64,000 bases of DNA from Cerina sp048266425 (GCA_048266425.1 JBLWZN010000024.1:5226-69225); one strand, 5' to 3'; shown: positions 50,395 to 60,358, counted from the stretch's first letter. Numbers and translations: made by a program. Notes: generated from the sequence alone by a model not told the origin.

Positions 50395-51507
50395 TTAGAC
50401 TTTAACAAGTAAATTGAATAGCGATTTTTCTTTTTTTAATCGTTCCAAGTCACTTTTATCAAGGCAATTATAAATCCGGTGGCCGAAATAAGCGTTCAAA
50501 TCCCCGGATTTTTCAATATAAGGTTCAAATTTGATTTTAGCATTTTCCAATACCTCGCGATACAAGATGCCGACCGAATCTTGATTTCCATATTTCTTGT
50601 TCAACCTATCTACATGGTTGATGATAATATCAAAAAATAATTTGTTGTTTTCAGGAATTGAAAAATAGCTATCACGATCATATCCTTCCACTTGTCCATT
50701 GGCAATTACCCGCAACGCCACTAGAAGGGAACAATAAATATACTCCCTTGTTTTTTCTCTTTGGTAATCCCCATGGACATGTCCCGCTTCAAAAAGTATG
50801 GTGGGCGTACCCTTCATTTGGAACGCATCGCCAACGCAGTTTGCATTAAATGCGTCGTCAAACCGGCCTACCTGTCCAGGAATCATTTTTTGGAGTTCTT
50901 GATCCATGGCAACGATAAGCTTCATGCTTTTGCCCCTGCCAACAGAAATACTGCGCTCCTCATCATGGGTAGGAGCCAAAAATGAGACCGTGGCCGGACT
51001 AGGATTGTTTCCAATATTGAAAATGGTGCGCTGGTCGTGAAGATTAAAACAATAATCGGGAACAAAGCCCTTATAAACCGTACTTAGCACCACACTTTCG
51101 GGCTGACTCAAGTTTTGGGCATCCCTGTTCAGGTCCACGCCATTTGCATTCACCCTGGTATAGGCAAGTGCACCATCTGGATTTAGGATAGGAATTATCT
51201 TTATGGTACATGCCTCCATAATAGATTTTGCCTCATCCGTCTTTTCCAGTAAATAGTTGATAAGATCTAATACGGCCTTGGTGGTGGTGGACTCATTCCC
51301 GTGCATCTGGGACCACATCAATATTTTTGTTGGCCCGTGCCCTAGGGTAATCAACTTTATCTCCCTTTTTAAAACCGAGGTCCCGACCGTCTCCACAGAA
51401 AAATTGGCCGATACTTTATCCAGAAATGTCCTTAACATTTCCATGGTTACATATCTTCCGGTAACCGTGTTTTCCTTTACCTCTTTTTGGTGTAATGGCC
51501 TGTGCAT
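50395..51507 (-). CDS. M14-family zinc carboxypeptidase
   Basis: The 370-residue protein lacks a signal peptide. The zinc ligands are His69 and Glu72 in SQMHGNESTTTKAVLD plus the His in YCFNLHDQRTIF. The substrate-binding Arg region NANGVDLNRDAQNLSQPES and the catalytic Glu of ILFEAGHVHGDY are present. It should cleave C-terminal residues or peptide/murein fragments inside the cell. It is divergent from the XRE gene over a 282-base spacer in which I see no clear site. Confidence 0.88.
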   Translation of the reverse strand: MHRPLHQKEVKENTVTGRYVTMEMLRTFLDKVSANFSVETVGTSVLKREIKLITLGHGPTKILMWSQMHGNESTTTKAVLDLINYLLEKTDEAKSIMEACTIKIIPILNPDGALAYTRVNANGVDLNRDAQNLSQPESVVLSTVYKGFVPDYCFNLHDQRTIFNIGNNPSPATVSFLAPTHDEERSISVGRGKSMKLIVAMDQELQKMIPGQVGRFDDAFNANCVGDAFQMKGTPTILFEAGHVHGDYQREKTREYIYCSLLVALRVIANGQVEGYDRDSYFSIPENNKLFFDIIINHVDRLNKKYGNQDSVGILYREVLENAKIKFEPYIEKSGDLNAYFGHRIYNCLDKSDLERLKKEKSLFNLLVKV

Positions 51508-51789
51508 AGTGAAAAATTAATTTGAAGCTACAAAAGTAAGCCCAATATAAATTACATTTGTAACATCTATATTTTACTTATGTAACCATTTGCAGTTGGT
51601 TTGCCCGTGTTGTAGTTATAATTGTAAACGTTTTGCCTTTTGGTCATAGGAATAAATTATGAATTTACATTAAACACTTTGTTATCAATATTATAACTTA
51701 TACTGAGTATACTTATAGTTTAAATATATTTAAATACTAGAAATGATTTTTAACGGTGGTTTCAATTTGAATTGCTTAAATTTGTTACA

Positions 51790-52179
51790 ATGATAAACTC
51801 GGAACACTTTATAAACAGATTGGAAAAAGTCATGCAGTTTTATGGCTTGTCGGCATCCCAATTTGCGGATAGGATCGGAGTACAACGTTCCAGTATTTCC
51901 CATCTATTGACCGGCAGAAATAAACCGAGTTTGGAATTTGTGATGAAACTGGTAACCGAATTTTCAGATGTAAATTTATATTGGCTGCTCTATGGCCAGG
52001 GGAGCTTTCCGGATTTAATAGCTGAAAATGATCAAACTTCTTCCGAGGACAAGGTCGCAAAGAGCAAGGGCATAAAAAAGGTTGATGATTTCCCTTCCGG
52101 ATACGGGGACAAATTGATAAAAAGGGTGATTATTTTCTACGAAGACGGAAGTTTTGAGGTATACCAAAACGATAATTAG
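51790..52179 (+). CDS. XRE-family helix-turn-helix regulator
   Basis: The 129-residue protein is started at ATG 51790 (MINSEHFINRLEKVMQFYG); the frame is open six codons earlier. The helix-turn-helix spans about residues 10-65, with LSASQFADRIGVQRSSISHL and LTGRNKPSLEFVMKLVTEF. The C-terminal part ends GDKLIKRVIIFYEDGSFEVY, a short beta hairpin often seen in Bacteroidota XRE proteins. Targets are unknown. The regulator stands alone. Confidence 0.85.
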   Translation: MINSEHFINRLEKVMQFYGLSASQFADRIGVQRSSISHLLTGRNKPSLEFVMKLVTEFSDVNLYWLLYGQGSFPDLIAENDQTSSEDKVAKSKGIKKVDDFPSGYGDKLIKRVIIFYEDGSFEVYQNDN

Positions 52180-52254
52180 GGTCGCACTAGAATATTAGGT
52201 GAAGATTGCCTTCTTGCTGTCGGAAAATAATAACATTTTACGTTACTTTGCAAA

Positions 52255-52632
52255 ATGAATATCAAGACTTGTTGCTATTTGGGATTACTGCTGATATCGG
52301 CCTCCTGTTATCAGCCTGAAAGGAATTGTAAAGAGTTTCAGAAGGGTACCTTTAAATTTACCTCCATTGTTGACGGAAAGGAATCGACCACCATATTTGA
52401 ACGTCAGGGGGGTATTGAAATTGATCATTATCAAGGCAAATCCGATACTTCCTCCGTTCGTTGGGTCAACGATTGCGAATACATTGTACGGAAACTTCAC
52501 CCAAAGGACCTGTCGGAAGACAAATCCATAGAAATGAAGATATTAAAGACGACCGACAGCTCCTATACATTTGAATATGGGATTATTGGCAAGAACAAAA
52601 AACTTCAGGGAACCGCTATCAGGATCAAATAA
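52255..52632 (+). CDS. Small lipoprotein of unknown function
   Basis: The 125-residue protein has a lipoprotein signal ending LLISASC (Cys18). The mature part is beta-rich, with GTFKFTSIVDGKESTTIFER, RWVNDCEYIVRKLHP and YTFEYGIIGKNKK, consistent with a small beta-barrel or lipocalin-like lid. No domain is recognised. The stop is 2 bases before the TTG start of the DCC gene, so the two are probably an operon. Confidence 0.65.
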   Translation: MNIKTCCYLGLLLISASCYQPERNCKEFQKGTFKFTSIVDGKESTTIFERQGGIEIDHYQGKSDTSSVRWVNDCEYIVRKLHPKDLSEDKSIEMKILKTTDSSYTFEYGIIGKNKKLQGTAIRIK

Positions 52633-52634
52633 CT

Positions 52635-53039
52635 TTGGAGACCCACAAGATCATTCTTTTTGATGGCATCTGCAATCTGTGCAACGGTGCGGTACAATTT
52701 GTCATAAAACACGACCGCAGGGATGTCTTTCGATTTGCCCCGCTTCAAAGTGAGATCGGAAGACGATTGATGATCGAGAGAAATATAGATCCTGACCAAA
52801 CGACCACCTTTCTTTTAATCGACCCGGGGACCGCCTACTTTAATAAATCTACCGCCGTCCTGAAAATGGGCAGGGAATTTGGTGGCTTTTGGAAGGCTTT
52901 ATGGCTTCTGGAAGGGCTGCCCTTAAGCTTTAGGGACTGGATTTATGATTTTGTTTCCAGGAACAGATATAGATGGTTTGGGAAAAAAGAAAAATGCATG
53001 GTACCTACCCCCGAATTGAAAGACAAGTTTTTGGCATAG
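52635..53039 (+). CDS. DCC-family thiol-disulfide oxidoreductase-like protein
   Basis: The 134-residue protein begins with KIILFDGICNLCNGAVQFVI, where the DGxCxLC element is the family signature, and has IERNIDPDQTTTFLLID. The only supported start is TTG at 52635, 2 bases after the upstream stop. No in-frame ATG precedes the CxxC motif. It is expected to have a thioredoxin-like fold in the cytoplasm. Confidence 0.82.
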   Translation: METHKIILFDGICNLCNGAVQFVIKHDRRDVFRFAPLQSEIGRRLMIERNIDPDQTTTFLLIDPGTAYFNKSTAVLKMGREFGGFWKALWLLEGLPLSFRDWIYDFVSRNRYRWFGKKEKCMVPTPELKDKFLA

Positions 53040-53110
53040 CAGAAATAAGAATACCAGCGCCATATTACCTCGCGTTCTAGTTTTCGTTGCCTAGAAAACC
53101 ATCCTTATAC

Positions 53111-54289
53111 TTACTTCAATTGATTTAAAATAGTATCTAAAATCGGATTGGTATTTAAATTCCGATGAAAGACCAAATTATTGTATGCATTGCCACGGGC
53201 AAGATTTATGTCAAGCAAGTGGCTTATGGATGCTTCATATTCCAAGGTGACCTTTCCCATCAACAAATTGTCCATGGATTCTCCTCTTTGGTGCCTTTTA
53301 AATATTTTGCTTAACCCGCTAAGGTACAATCTATCCTTGGTGAAACCGCCTCCCCTATGGGCCCGCATCGTTATTGTAAACGCATCCATTCGGTTTAGCT
53401 TATACTGCCCATGGATTAAATCGAAGGTGTCGGAAAAATTTGAACCTTTAATTAAACTATCTGATGCCAACACTCTGTATGCCATAGTTTTTAATCTATC
53501 CAAAGTTAACGAACCGGACATGTATTCGCTATAAACTGCCAAGCCTTCCTGTGTTTCTACATTCCTTGGGAAACCGTTGGAGAAGATTTTCAATGGCTGT
53601 GATTTTCCGTTAAAAGTTGTCACCAAATGCACTCCGATCTCGTGGTTGGCCAGCGTTAACAATTGATTTTTACTGAATCTTGTATTGCGCTTAATGAACA
53701 GTGCCTGTTGGCTGTTGCTTACCATGGCATCGGCCGCGATACTCGTGGAGAATTTTAAGTTCAGGGGAAAATCATATTGCTGCACAAAGTTTTCAAAATA
53801 ACCCTTGGCTTCCTCCGGGGTAAAAACCTTTTCATTATCCGCCGAAGCTGGATCGTTGGCAAAATGTAGAATGAATTTGGCGTTCTGGACATCCTTTTCG
53901 GTCGGGGCACCATAGACCCTAAGGGAATTATAAAGAAATCGTTTACGATCTCCAATAGTCTCAATACATTGGATCATATTGGAATAATAGTATATGATGT
54001 CCTGATATAGTTTTCTTACCTGATCATCCTTTATCCGTTCCAATCTTTGGGAAAAAACCAATCGGTGTAATTTATAAGGGTCAAATTTGATCCTTGGGTA
54101 TTTGAATATAGGATTTTCGGTAAATTTTGATGAAAAAAATCGCTGCTTTTCCTTCTCAAGATTCAACGGATTCAAATAGCTTAGCAATTCTATGTTCTTG
54201 ACCAAACGATCTAGGTTGTTGTCTATATCGAACAAGTCCTGATTCTCGCGAATGTGTGCTGCAGGCCCAATCTTTTTTTCCTTGATCAT
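53111..54289 (-). CDS. QEGLA-motif / DUF1704 protein with HExxxH (tyrosine carboxypeptidase-like fold)
   Basis: The 392-residue protein has LLTLANHEIGVHLVTTFNG with an H-E-x-x-x-H zinc motif, followed by RNVETQEGLAVYSEYMSG, which gives the family its QEGLA name. These are the markers of DUF1704, to which the eukaryotic MATCAP/TMCP tubulin tyrosine carboxypeptidases belong. The bacterial substrate is unknown; the older label concerns flavohaemoglobin expression. It lies 8 bases downstream of the dicarboxylate symporter, on the same strand. Confidence 0.8.
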   Translation of the reverse strand: MIKEKKIGPAAHIRENQDLFDIDNNLDRLVKNIELLSYLNPLNLEKEKQRFFSSKFTENPIFKYPRIKFDPYKLHRLVFSQRLERIKDDQVRKLYQDIIYYYSNMIQCIETIGDRKRFLYNSLRVYGAPTEKDVQNAKFILHFANDPASADNEKVFTPEEAKGYFENFVQQYDFPLNLKFSTSIAADAMVSNSQQALFIKRNTRFSKNQLLTLANHEIGVHLVTTFNGKSQPLKIFSNGFPRNVETQEGLAVYSEYMSGSLTLDRLKTMAYRVLASDSLIKGSNFSDTFDLIHGQYKLNRMDAFTITMRAHRGGGFTKDRLYLSGLSKIFKRHQRGESMDNLLMGKVTLEYEASISHLLDINLARGNAYNNLVFHRNLNTNPILDTILNQLK

Positions 54290-54297
54290 AGAAACAT

Positions 54298-55614
54298 TTA
54301 AAGAGTCTTATTTTTTTTGGGCAAATTGTCGTCCCAGTTCTTGATCTTGGGATCGCCTAATTTTCCTATGGATTTGGCCACTAGCATAGAAACTGCGGCA
54401 TCCCCGGAAACATTTACTACCGTTCTGCACATATCCAACGGACGGTCTACCGCAAATATCAATGCCAGTCCTGCCTCTGGAATTCCTGCTTGGGACAATA
54501 TTATTACGAGCATCACCATTCCCGCCCCTGGAACGGCTGCGGTGCCAATAGAGGCCAGGGTAGCCGTAACAATAATTCCCAGTTGGGCCGTTAAGCTTAG
54601 GTCCATCCCGAAAGCCTGGGCAATGAACACTGCTGCTACTGCCTGATATAGACTGGTGCCGTCCATATTGATCGTTGCCCCAATAGGGAGCACAAAACTG
54701 GCCACCTCCTCATCGACTCCCAGGTGCTCCTCTACCCTTTCCATGGTAACTGGCAAGGTTGCGGCACTGGAACTTGTAGAGAATGCCAAAAGTTGGGCCG
54801 GCGACATTCCGTTCATAAAAAAAGCCGGGGTGCGTTTTGTAAAAATATAGACCAAGGTTACGTACACCCCGATCATAAGGGAGAGACCGAGAAGAACGCA
54901 TATGGCATACCATGCCAAGGCCTGGAACAGTTCCACACTCGGGGATTCGGCAACCAAGGCAGCCAAGAGGGCAAAGACCCCAAAAGGGGCTGCAAGCATG
55001 ATCAGATCGATCAATTTTAGAATTACTTCGTTAAAACCGTCAAAGAATCCCTTTACCGGCGCGGCCCGTTCTTCTGGAATCAGGATTAAGCCTATACCAA
55101 AAAATATAGCGAAAAAAATAACTTGGAGCATATTGCCATTATCACCGGCGGCTTTAAAAATATTGCTGGGCACTAGGTCTTCCAAGGCTTGTAAAGGGCC
55201 TGATTCCCGCTGTTTTTCGGCCTCGGCGATCCTGGAATCGGTTTCACCCGTATAGTTGGCCACCATCTCGTTCCTGGTTTCTTCCGTAATGGATTTTCCA
55301 GGCTGAATTAAATTTACCATGGCCAATCCTAAAGAGACCGCAATTACAGTGGTAAAAATATAGATACCGATAGTGCGACCGCCCATTTTAGACAGCTTGG
55401 AAATATCCTTTAAATCGGAGACCCCCTTGATCAGGGATGCCAAAATTAAGGGCACGGCAATTAGTTTCAGGGAGTTAATGAATATATTCCCAAAAGGCTT
55501 TACCCAATCCGATACTATTTTTGGACCCCAATCAAATTGTACCATAATCACGGCGAACACAACCCCCAAGGCCATTCCGATCAATATTCTCCAATGGAGT
55601 TCCAATTTTTTCAT
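54298..55614 (-). CDS. Dicarboxylate/amino acid:cation symporter (DAACS family)
   Basis: The 438-residue protein has about eight membrane segments and two re-entrant loops. Family motifs are AFSTSSSAATLPVTMERVEE (serine-rich hairpin HP1), PIGATINMDGTSLYQAVAAV (the N-M-D-G-T motif) and IGTAAVPGAGMVMLVIILSQ (HP2). AVDRPLDMCRTVVNVSGDAA near the end contains the substrate-binding Asp and Arg. It should import glutamate, aspartate or C4-dicarboxylates with sodium or protons. Confidence 0.93.
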   Translation of the reverse strand: MKKLELHWRILIGMALGVVFAVIMVQFDWGPKIVSDWVKPFGNIFINSLKLIAVPLILASLIKGVSDLKDISKLSKMGGRTIGIYIFTTVIAVSLGLAMVNLIQPGKSITEETRNEMVANYTGETDSRIAEAEKQRESGPLQALEDLVPSNIFKAAGDNGNMLQVIFFAIFFGIGLILIPEERAAPVKGFFDGFNEVILKLIDLIMLAAPFGVFALLAALVAESPSVELFQALAWYAICVLLGLSLMIGVYVTLVYIFTKRTPAFFMNGMSPAQLLAFSTSSSAATLPVTMERVEEHLGVDEEVASFVLPIGATINMDGTSLYQAVAAVFIAQAFGMDLSLTAQLGIIVTATLASIGTAAVPGAGMVMLVIILSQAGIPEAGLALIFAVDRPLDMCRTVVNVSGDAAVSMLVAKSIGKLGDPKIKNWDDNLPKKNKTL

Positions 55615-55660
55615 AATTTTTGTTCTTCAGTTATTAGGTTATTTAGTTTTTGGGACCTTT

Positions 55661-56725
55661 TTAAATTTTAATGGTCCTATTTAGCAAGGTAAAATCTGCA
55701 AGGACCAGAGCTGTCATCGCCTCAACAATGGGTACGGCCCTTGGGACAACACACGGGTCGTGCCTGCCCTTTCCTTGGGTCATGACCGTATTGCCTTCCT
55801 TATCAATGGTCTCATAGGGCTGTATTACCGTCGCCACGGGTTTAAAGGCAACGTTGAAATAGATGTCCATTCCGTTACTGATGCCCCCTTGTATTCCACC
55901 GCTGTGGTTTGTTTTTGTGGTGCCGTCCCGATTAAACTGGTCATTGTGCAAGCTACCCTTCATTTTTACCCCTTCAAAACCGCTGCCGTACTCAAATCCC
56001 TTTACAGCATTGATAGACAGCATTGCCTTGCCCAATTCTGCGTGTAGTTTATCAAAAACGGGCTCCCCCAGTCCCACGGGTACGTTTTGGGCAACACAGG
56101 TAACAACTCCACCAATGGTATCTCCTTCTTTCTTAATTTTTTTGATGTACTCCTCCATTTTGGCCGCGGTCCCTGGGTCTGGACAGCGCACCGGGTTGGA
56201 TTCTATCAAGGAAAAATCCAAATCCTTGTAATCCTTATCCAATTTCATTTCGCCCACCTGCGATACATAGGCATTGATCTTTACATCCGCCAAAAATTGT
56301 TTGGCAATGGCACCGGCCACTACCCTACTGGCGGTCTCCCTGGCAGAGCTGCGCCCCCCGCCCCTGTAGTCCCTAAAGCCATATTTTTGGTCATATACAA
56401 AATCGGCATGGGATGGCCGATACGAATCCTTGATATGGGAATAATCGTGCGATTTTTGGTTGGTATTGTGAATTGCGAAACCAATCGGGGTCCCCGTGGT
56501 CCTTCCTTCAAAGAGACCGGAATAAAACTCCACCACATCAGGCTCTTTGCGTTGGGTGACAATGGCGGATTGCCCTGGTTTTCTGCGGTCTAGATCCTGT
56601 TGTATTGCCTCCAGATTTAAGGTTATCCCAGACGGACACCCGTCCAACACCCCGCCAATTGCCACCCCATGGGATTCTCCAAAGGTGGTCAATTTAAATA
56701 GATTTCCAAACGTGTTTCCTGCCAT
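55661..56725 (-). CDS. aroC: Chorismate synthase
   Basis: The 354-residue protein has the family signatures GNLFKLTTFGESHGVAIGG at the N-terminus, GGGRSSARETASRVVAGAIA, and RDGTTKTNHSGGIQGGISNG, with KGRHDPCVVPRAVPIVEAM near the end. It makes chorismate, the last shikimate step, using reduced FMN. It stands alone 46 bases downstream of the symporter start region, on the same strand. Confidence 0.96.
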   Translation of the reverse strand: MAGNTFGNLFKLTTFGESHGVAIGGVLDGCPSGITLNLEAIQQDLDRRKPGQSAIVTQRKEPDVVEFYSGLFEGRTTGTPIGFAIHNTNQKSHDYSHIKDSYRPSHADFVYDQKYGFRDYRGGGRSSARETASRVVAGAIAKQFLADVKINAYVSQVGEMKLDKDYKDLDFSLIESNPVRCPDPGTAAKMEEYIKKIKKEGDTIGGVVTCVAQNVPVGLGEPVFDKLHAELGKAMLSINAVKGFEYGSGFEGVKMKGSLHNDQFNRDGTTKTNHSGGIQGGISNGMDIYFNVAFKPVATVIQPYETIDKEGNTVMTQGKGRHDPCVVPRAVPIVEAMTALVLADFTLLNRTIKI

Positions 56726-56835
56726 TACAATAGGTTAATAGTGAATACTTAAAAGTTAATAGTTGATCCTTGGCCACTTTGACCGTTAACTTTATTGTGG
56801 TTCCAAAGGTAATTTATATACCAGAGACGGTAAAA

Positions 56836-59748
56836 TCAACCTGCCAACGCCATTTTTAAAATCGAGATAGGATGCAGAGCCTCTCTTTGTGTGCCATCCT
56901 GAATTTGATGCCTACAGCTTGTACCATTCGCAGCAACGATAACTTCCGGTGCAGATTTTCGAATGGCAGGAAACAGCTTCAGTTCCCCTACTTGCATGCT
57001 TACCTCGTAGTGCTCTTTTTCGTATCCGAACGATCCAGCCATACCGCAACACCCTGAACTAATTATGGTAACCTGGTGGTTAATGGGCAAATTTAGGACA
57101 TCAAAAGTCACTTTTTGATTAGAAAGGGACTTCTGATGGCAATGGGTATGAATTTTTATAGTCCTGGGTTCCTTGGAAAAATTTTCAGAGGTTATTTCCC
57201 CCTTTTGTATTTCCGCGGAAAGGAATTCCTCGATCAAATAAGAGCTTATTGCAATGGCATTTGCCGTTACGGAATCTTTAACCAAACGCTTATATTCGTC
57301 TCGAAAGGTAAGAATTGCTGAGGGTTCCAAGCCTATAATCGGACAGCCCGCCTCTACAATTTTCTTTAATTTTCCCACATTTTTTTCCGCTAATTTTTTG
57401 GCCTGTTTCAAATAACCTTTGGAAATAAAAGTACGACCGCTTTCCGCATAAAAAAGCTCTACCTCGTAACCCAAGCGCACCAATACCTCTATGGCATCCT
57501 TACCGAGCTCAACGTCCAAATATTGGGTAAACTCATCAATGTACAATACAACTTTTCTTTTTCTTGCTATATGGACATCCTTGAACTTCCCTAAATAATT
57601 ATCAAAATTAAAATTATGGACCATGGGCAGGGTACGATTTTTGGCCACGCCCGTAATGCTTTTTGCCCATCCGCTCAAGATCTTGGAGCTGTATACAAAA
57701 TTGGTCAAGCCAGAAATTTTACTGCCCAATTGGTTAAGTTGGGTATTGTAGGCAAATAGTTTGCTGCGCAGGGAATAGCCGTTGGCTTCCTGGTATTGAT
57801 ACAAAAATTCGGCCTTCAATGTAGCAATATCCACATTGCTGGGACATTCACTGGAACAGGCCTTGCAACTAAGACAAAGATCCAACACTTCTTTCAGCTC
57901 TTCTTGATCAAAGGGATTGGATTTTGTGGGATTCGTCATAAATTCCCTCAGGGCGTTGGCCCTTGCCCTTGTCGTATGTTTTTCATTCCTGGTAGCATGG
58001 TAACTGGGGCACATGGCCCCTGATGCATGTTCGGTTTTTCTGCAATCCCCACTGCCATTACACTTTTCGGCGGCCTTAAGGATCCCTTCGCTATCCGAAA
58101 AATCCATCAAAGTTTTTATCTCGGGTTCCTTGCGATCCACCACGTACCTTAAGGATTCGTCCATTGGATAGGGCTCGACGATTTTACCGGGGTTAAAAAT
58201 ATTATGGGGATCAAAATAAGACTTAATACGCTTAAGAAGCTCGTAATTTTCTTCGCCGATCATCAACGGGATAAATTCGGCCCTTACGATACCATCGCCG
58301 TGTTCCCCGCTAAAGGAGCCGCGATATTTTTTGGTCAATTTGGCCACATCGGTGGTAATGGATCGAAACAGGGAAACATCTGTAGATTTTTTGAGGTTAA
58401 GAATAGGCCGCAAATGCAGCTCTCCAGCACCGGCGTGCGCATAATAAACCGCATCCTGCCCGTATCCTCTCATTATTTCGGTAAACTCGCCAATAAAATC
58501 CTTAAGGTCCTCAACGGCAACAGCAGTATCCTCAATGCACGCAACGGCCTTACGATCCCCGACCATGTTTCCCAAAAGGCCCAAGCCCGCTTTTCTCAAT
58601 TCCACGGCCCTATTGATATCTGTCCCTTTTAAAATGGGATTCGAATAACTGAGTCCAGAGCCATTTATGGTAGCCAAAAGCAAACTCAGCTGTTTTTCCA
58701 ATCCAGATTCGGAATCGGCGCGTACTTCCAACATTAAAAGTGCCGCAGGATCGCCGGCAACAAAAAACCGATTGGCCAACTGGGCCCTATTGTTTTTGGT
58801 GCAATCCAATATCACCTTGTCCATCATCTCGCACAGGTGAAGTCCATGCTTCATCACTGGGGCAACATCACTAAGGCAATCTTCCAAGGTTTTATAGTGG
58901 GTAACTACCATAGCTGCGAATTTGGGCGGTATGTCATCCAACTGAATGGTGATTTCCGTTGTGAAGGCCAAAGTACCTTCACTTCCGCTCAATAATTTAC
59001 AGAGGTTGAAATCGGTCTTGGAAGCTCCAAAAATAGGATTGTCCAATAGCTCGTCCACGGCATAGCCCGTATTTCTCCTGTGGATTTCCTTTTTGGGGAA
59101 TTCCCGTAAAATGTATTCCTGTACTTTCTTGGAAATAAGTTCTTTGTAAATGTTCTTATAAATATTTCCTTCAAAGGTATTTTCATTGGTTTTGGCATGA
59201 AAATCGGACACGGAAACCCCTGAAAATTCAGCTTCGCTCCCATCGGAAAGTACGGTTTTCAAGGACACGACCTTTTCCCGCGTAACCCCATACTGGATGG
59301 AGGTGGTGCCGGATGAATTGTTCCCTACCATCCCCCCGATCATGCAGCGGTTGGAAGTGGACGTGTTGGGTCCAAAAAAGAGACCGTAAGGTTCCAAATA
59401 TTGGTTCAGCTCATCCCTGATAACACCGGGTTGTACGGTAACCTGCTTATTCTTTTCATCAAGGCGGACAATATTGGTGAAATATTTGGATACGTCCACG
59501 ACAATACCATCACCTACACATTGTCCGGCCAAGGACGTTCCCGCTGTCCTGGGAATAAGGCTAGTATTGTTCTTCCTTGCAAATAAGATCAATTCCTTTA
59601 TATCGGCCACTGACTTAGGATAAGCAACCGCAATAGGTATCTTCCGATAAACGGAAGCATCTGTTGAATATAGGGCCTTGGTAAGCTTGTCCACCAACAA
59701 TTCACCCTTAAGGCTGTTTTTCAGTTCCGCTAATAAATTTTTGTCCAC
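56836..59748 (-). CDS. FAD-linked oxidase fused to an Fe-S/CCG domain (D-lactate or glycolate dehydrogenase-like)
   Basis: The 970-residue fusion has several parts. A PCMH-type FAD domain (about 30-220) contains LIPRTAGTSLAGQCVGDGIV. A FAD-oxidase C-terminal domain (about 250-525) contains YYAHAGAGELHLRPIL and GSFSGEHGDGIVRAEFI. Two 4Fe-4S motifs (about 560-655) are C-x5-C...C then CLSCKACSSECPSN. A CCG domain (about 690-965) contains HTHCHQKSLSNQ and SSGCCGMAGSFGYEKEHYEV. The layout is like GlcD plus GlcF/LldE in one protein. It probably oxidises a 2-hydroxyacid and passes electrons to the respiratory chain. Confidence 0.88.
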   Translation of the reverse strand: MDKNLLAELKNSLKGELLVDKLTKALYSTDASVYRKIPIAVAYPKSVADIKELILFARKNNTSLIPRTAGTSLAGQCVGDGIVVDVSKYFTNIVRLDEKNKQVTVQPGVIRDELNQYLEPYGLFFGPNTSTSNRCMIGGMVGNNSSGTTSIQYGVTREKVVSLKTVLSDGSEAEFSGVSVSDFHAKTNENTFEGNIYKNIYKELISKKVQEYILREFPKKEIHRRNTGYAVDELLDNPIFGASKTDFNLCKLLSGSEGTLAFTTEITIQLDDIPPKFAAMVVTHYKTLEDCLSDVAPVMKHGLHLCEMMDKVILDCTKNNRAQLANRFFVAGDPAALLMLEVRADSESGLEKQLSLLLATINGSGLSYSNPILKGTDINRAVELRKAGLGLLGNMVGDRKAVACIEDTAVAVEDLKDFIGEFTEIMRGYGQDAVYYAHAGAGELHLRPILNLKKSTDVSLFRSITTDVAKLTKKYRGSFSGEHGDGIVRAEFIPLMIGEENYELLKRIKSYFDPHNIFNPGKIVEPYPMDESLRYVVDRKEPEIKTLMDFSDSEGILKAAEKCNGSGDCRKTEHASGAMCPSYHATRNEKHTTRARANALREFMTNPTKSNPFDQEELKEVLDLCLSCKACSSECPSNVDIATLKAEFLYQYQEANGYSLRSKLFAYNTQLNQLGSKISGLTNFVYSSKILSGWAKSITGVAKNRTLPMVHNFNFDNYLGKFKDVHIARKRKVVLYIDEFTQYLDVELGKDAIEVLVRLGYEVELFYAESGRTFISKGYLKQAKKLAEKNVGKLKKIVEAGCPIIGLEPSAILTFRDEYKRLVKDSVTANAIAISSYLIEEFLSAEIQKGEITSENFSKEPRTIKIHTHCHQKSLSNQKVTFDVLNLPINHQVTIISSGCCGMAGSFGYEKEHYEVSMQVGELKLFPAIRKSAPEVIVAANGTSCRHQIQDGTQREALHPISILKMALAG

Positions 59749-59810
59749 CTAAATACAATTTAGGGGACTAAATTAAGTTTTTATTAACGGATCACAATAG
59801 GGAATGTTCC

Positions 59811-59818
59811 TATTTTTG
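59811..59818 (+). promoter_or_regulatory. -7 box of the outer-membrane protein gene
   Basis: TATTTTTG fits TAnnTTTG and lies 27 bases before the ATG at 59846, inside the longer open frame. It therefore supports the shorter start. No clear TTG is seen upstream. Confidence 0.4.
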
Positions 59819-59845
59819 GCCCTTTATTTGGAAAATTCGGAACCT

Positions 59846-60358
59846 ATGAAAATATTAAAAGTTATTACGGCTGTATTTTGCCTGATTTCATTAACGGGCA
59901 GTGCCCAGGAAATATCCGACAATGCTATCGGGCTTCGTATAGGGGATAGTGATGGGTTTGGGGTGGAAATCTCCTATCAAAGAAGAATAATGCGGACCAA
60001 TCGTTTGGAGGTGGACCTGGGTTGGTACGATAGCAGAAATTACAATGCCTTTAAATCAGTTGGGATTTACCAGTGGGTGCTTCCCATTGATGGAGGGTTC
60101 AACTGGTATTTTGGACCAGGTGGCGGATTGGGAATCGTAGACTTCTCCCCTGTGCCAGGTGATGACTATGATGATTACTACCATCCGGATGGAGGGCTTT
60201 TCATATTGGCAGCTGGCGATATTGGCATTGAATACAATTTTAAGATTCCCTTGCTCATTTCACTCGACTTTCGGCCCGAGATCGGATTGATTGGATATCA
60301 GGATTTTTCCGATAGTTTTGATTTTGATATTGGACTTGGAATACGCTACCAGTTTTAA
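59846..60358 (+). CDS. Outer-membrane beta-barrel-like protein
   Basis: The protein has 170 residues from ATG 59846. A signal peptide is clear (MKILKVITAVFCLISLTGSA, cleavage before QEISDN). The mature part shows alternating aromatic/hydrophobic strands with glycines (IGLRIGDSDGFGVEISYQRR, GGFNWYFGPGGGLGIVDF, IGIEYNFKIPLLISLDFRPE) and ends DIGLGIRYQF, a terminal Phe typical of barrels inserted by BAM. The loop GDDYDDYYHPDGG is acidic. It is a small barrel of unknown function. Confidence 0.75.
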   Translation: MKILKVITAVFCLISLTGSAQEISDNAIGLRIGDSDGFGVEISYQRRIMRTNRLEVDLGWYDSRNYNAFKSVGIYQWVLPIDGGFNWYFGPGGGLGIVDFSPVPGDDYDDYYHPDGGLFILAAGDIGIEYNFKIPLLISLDFRPEIGLIGYQDFSDSFDFDIGLGIRYQF

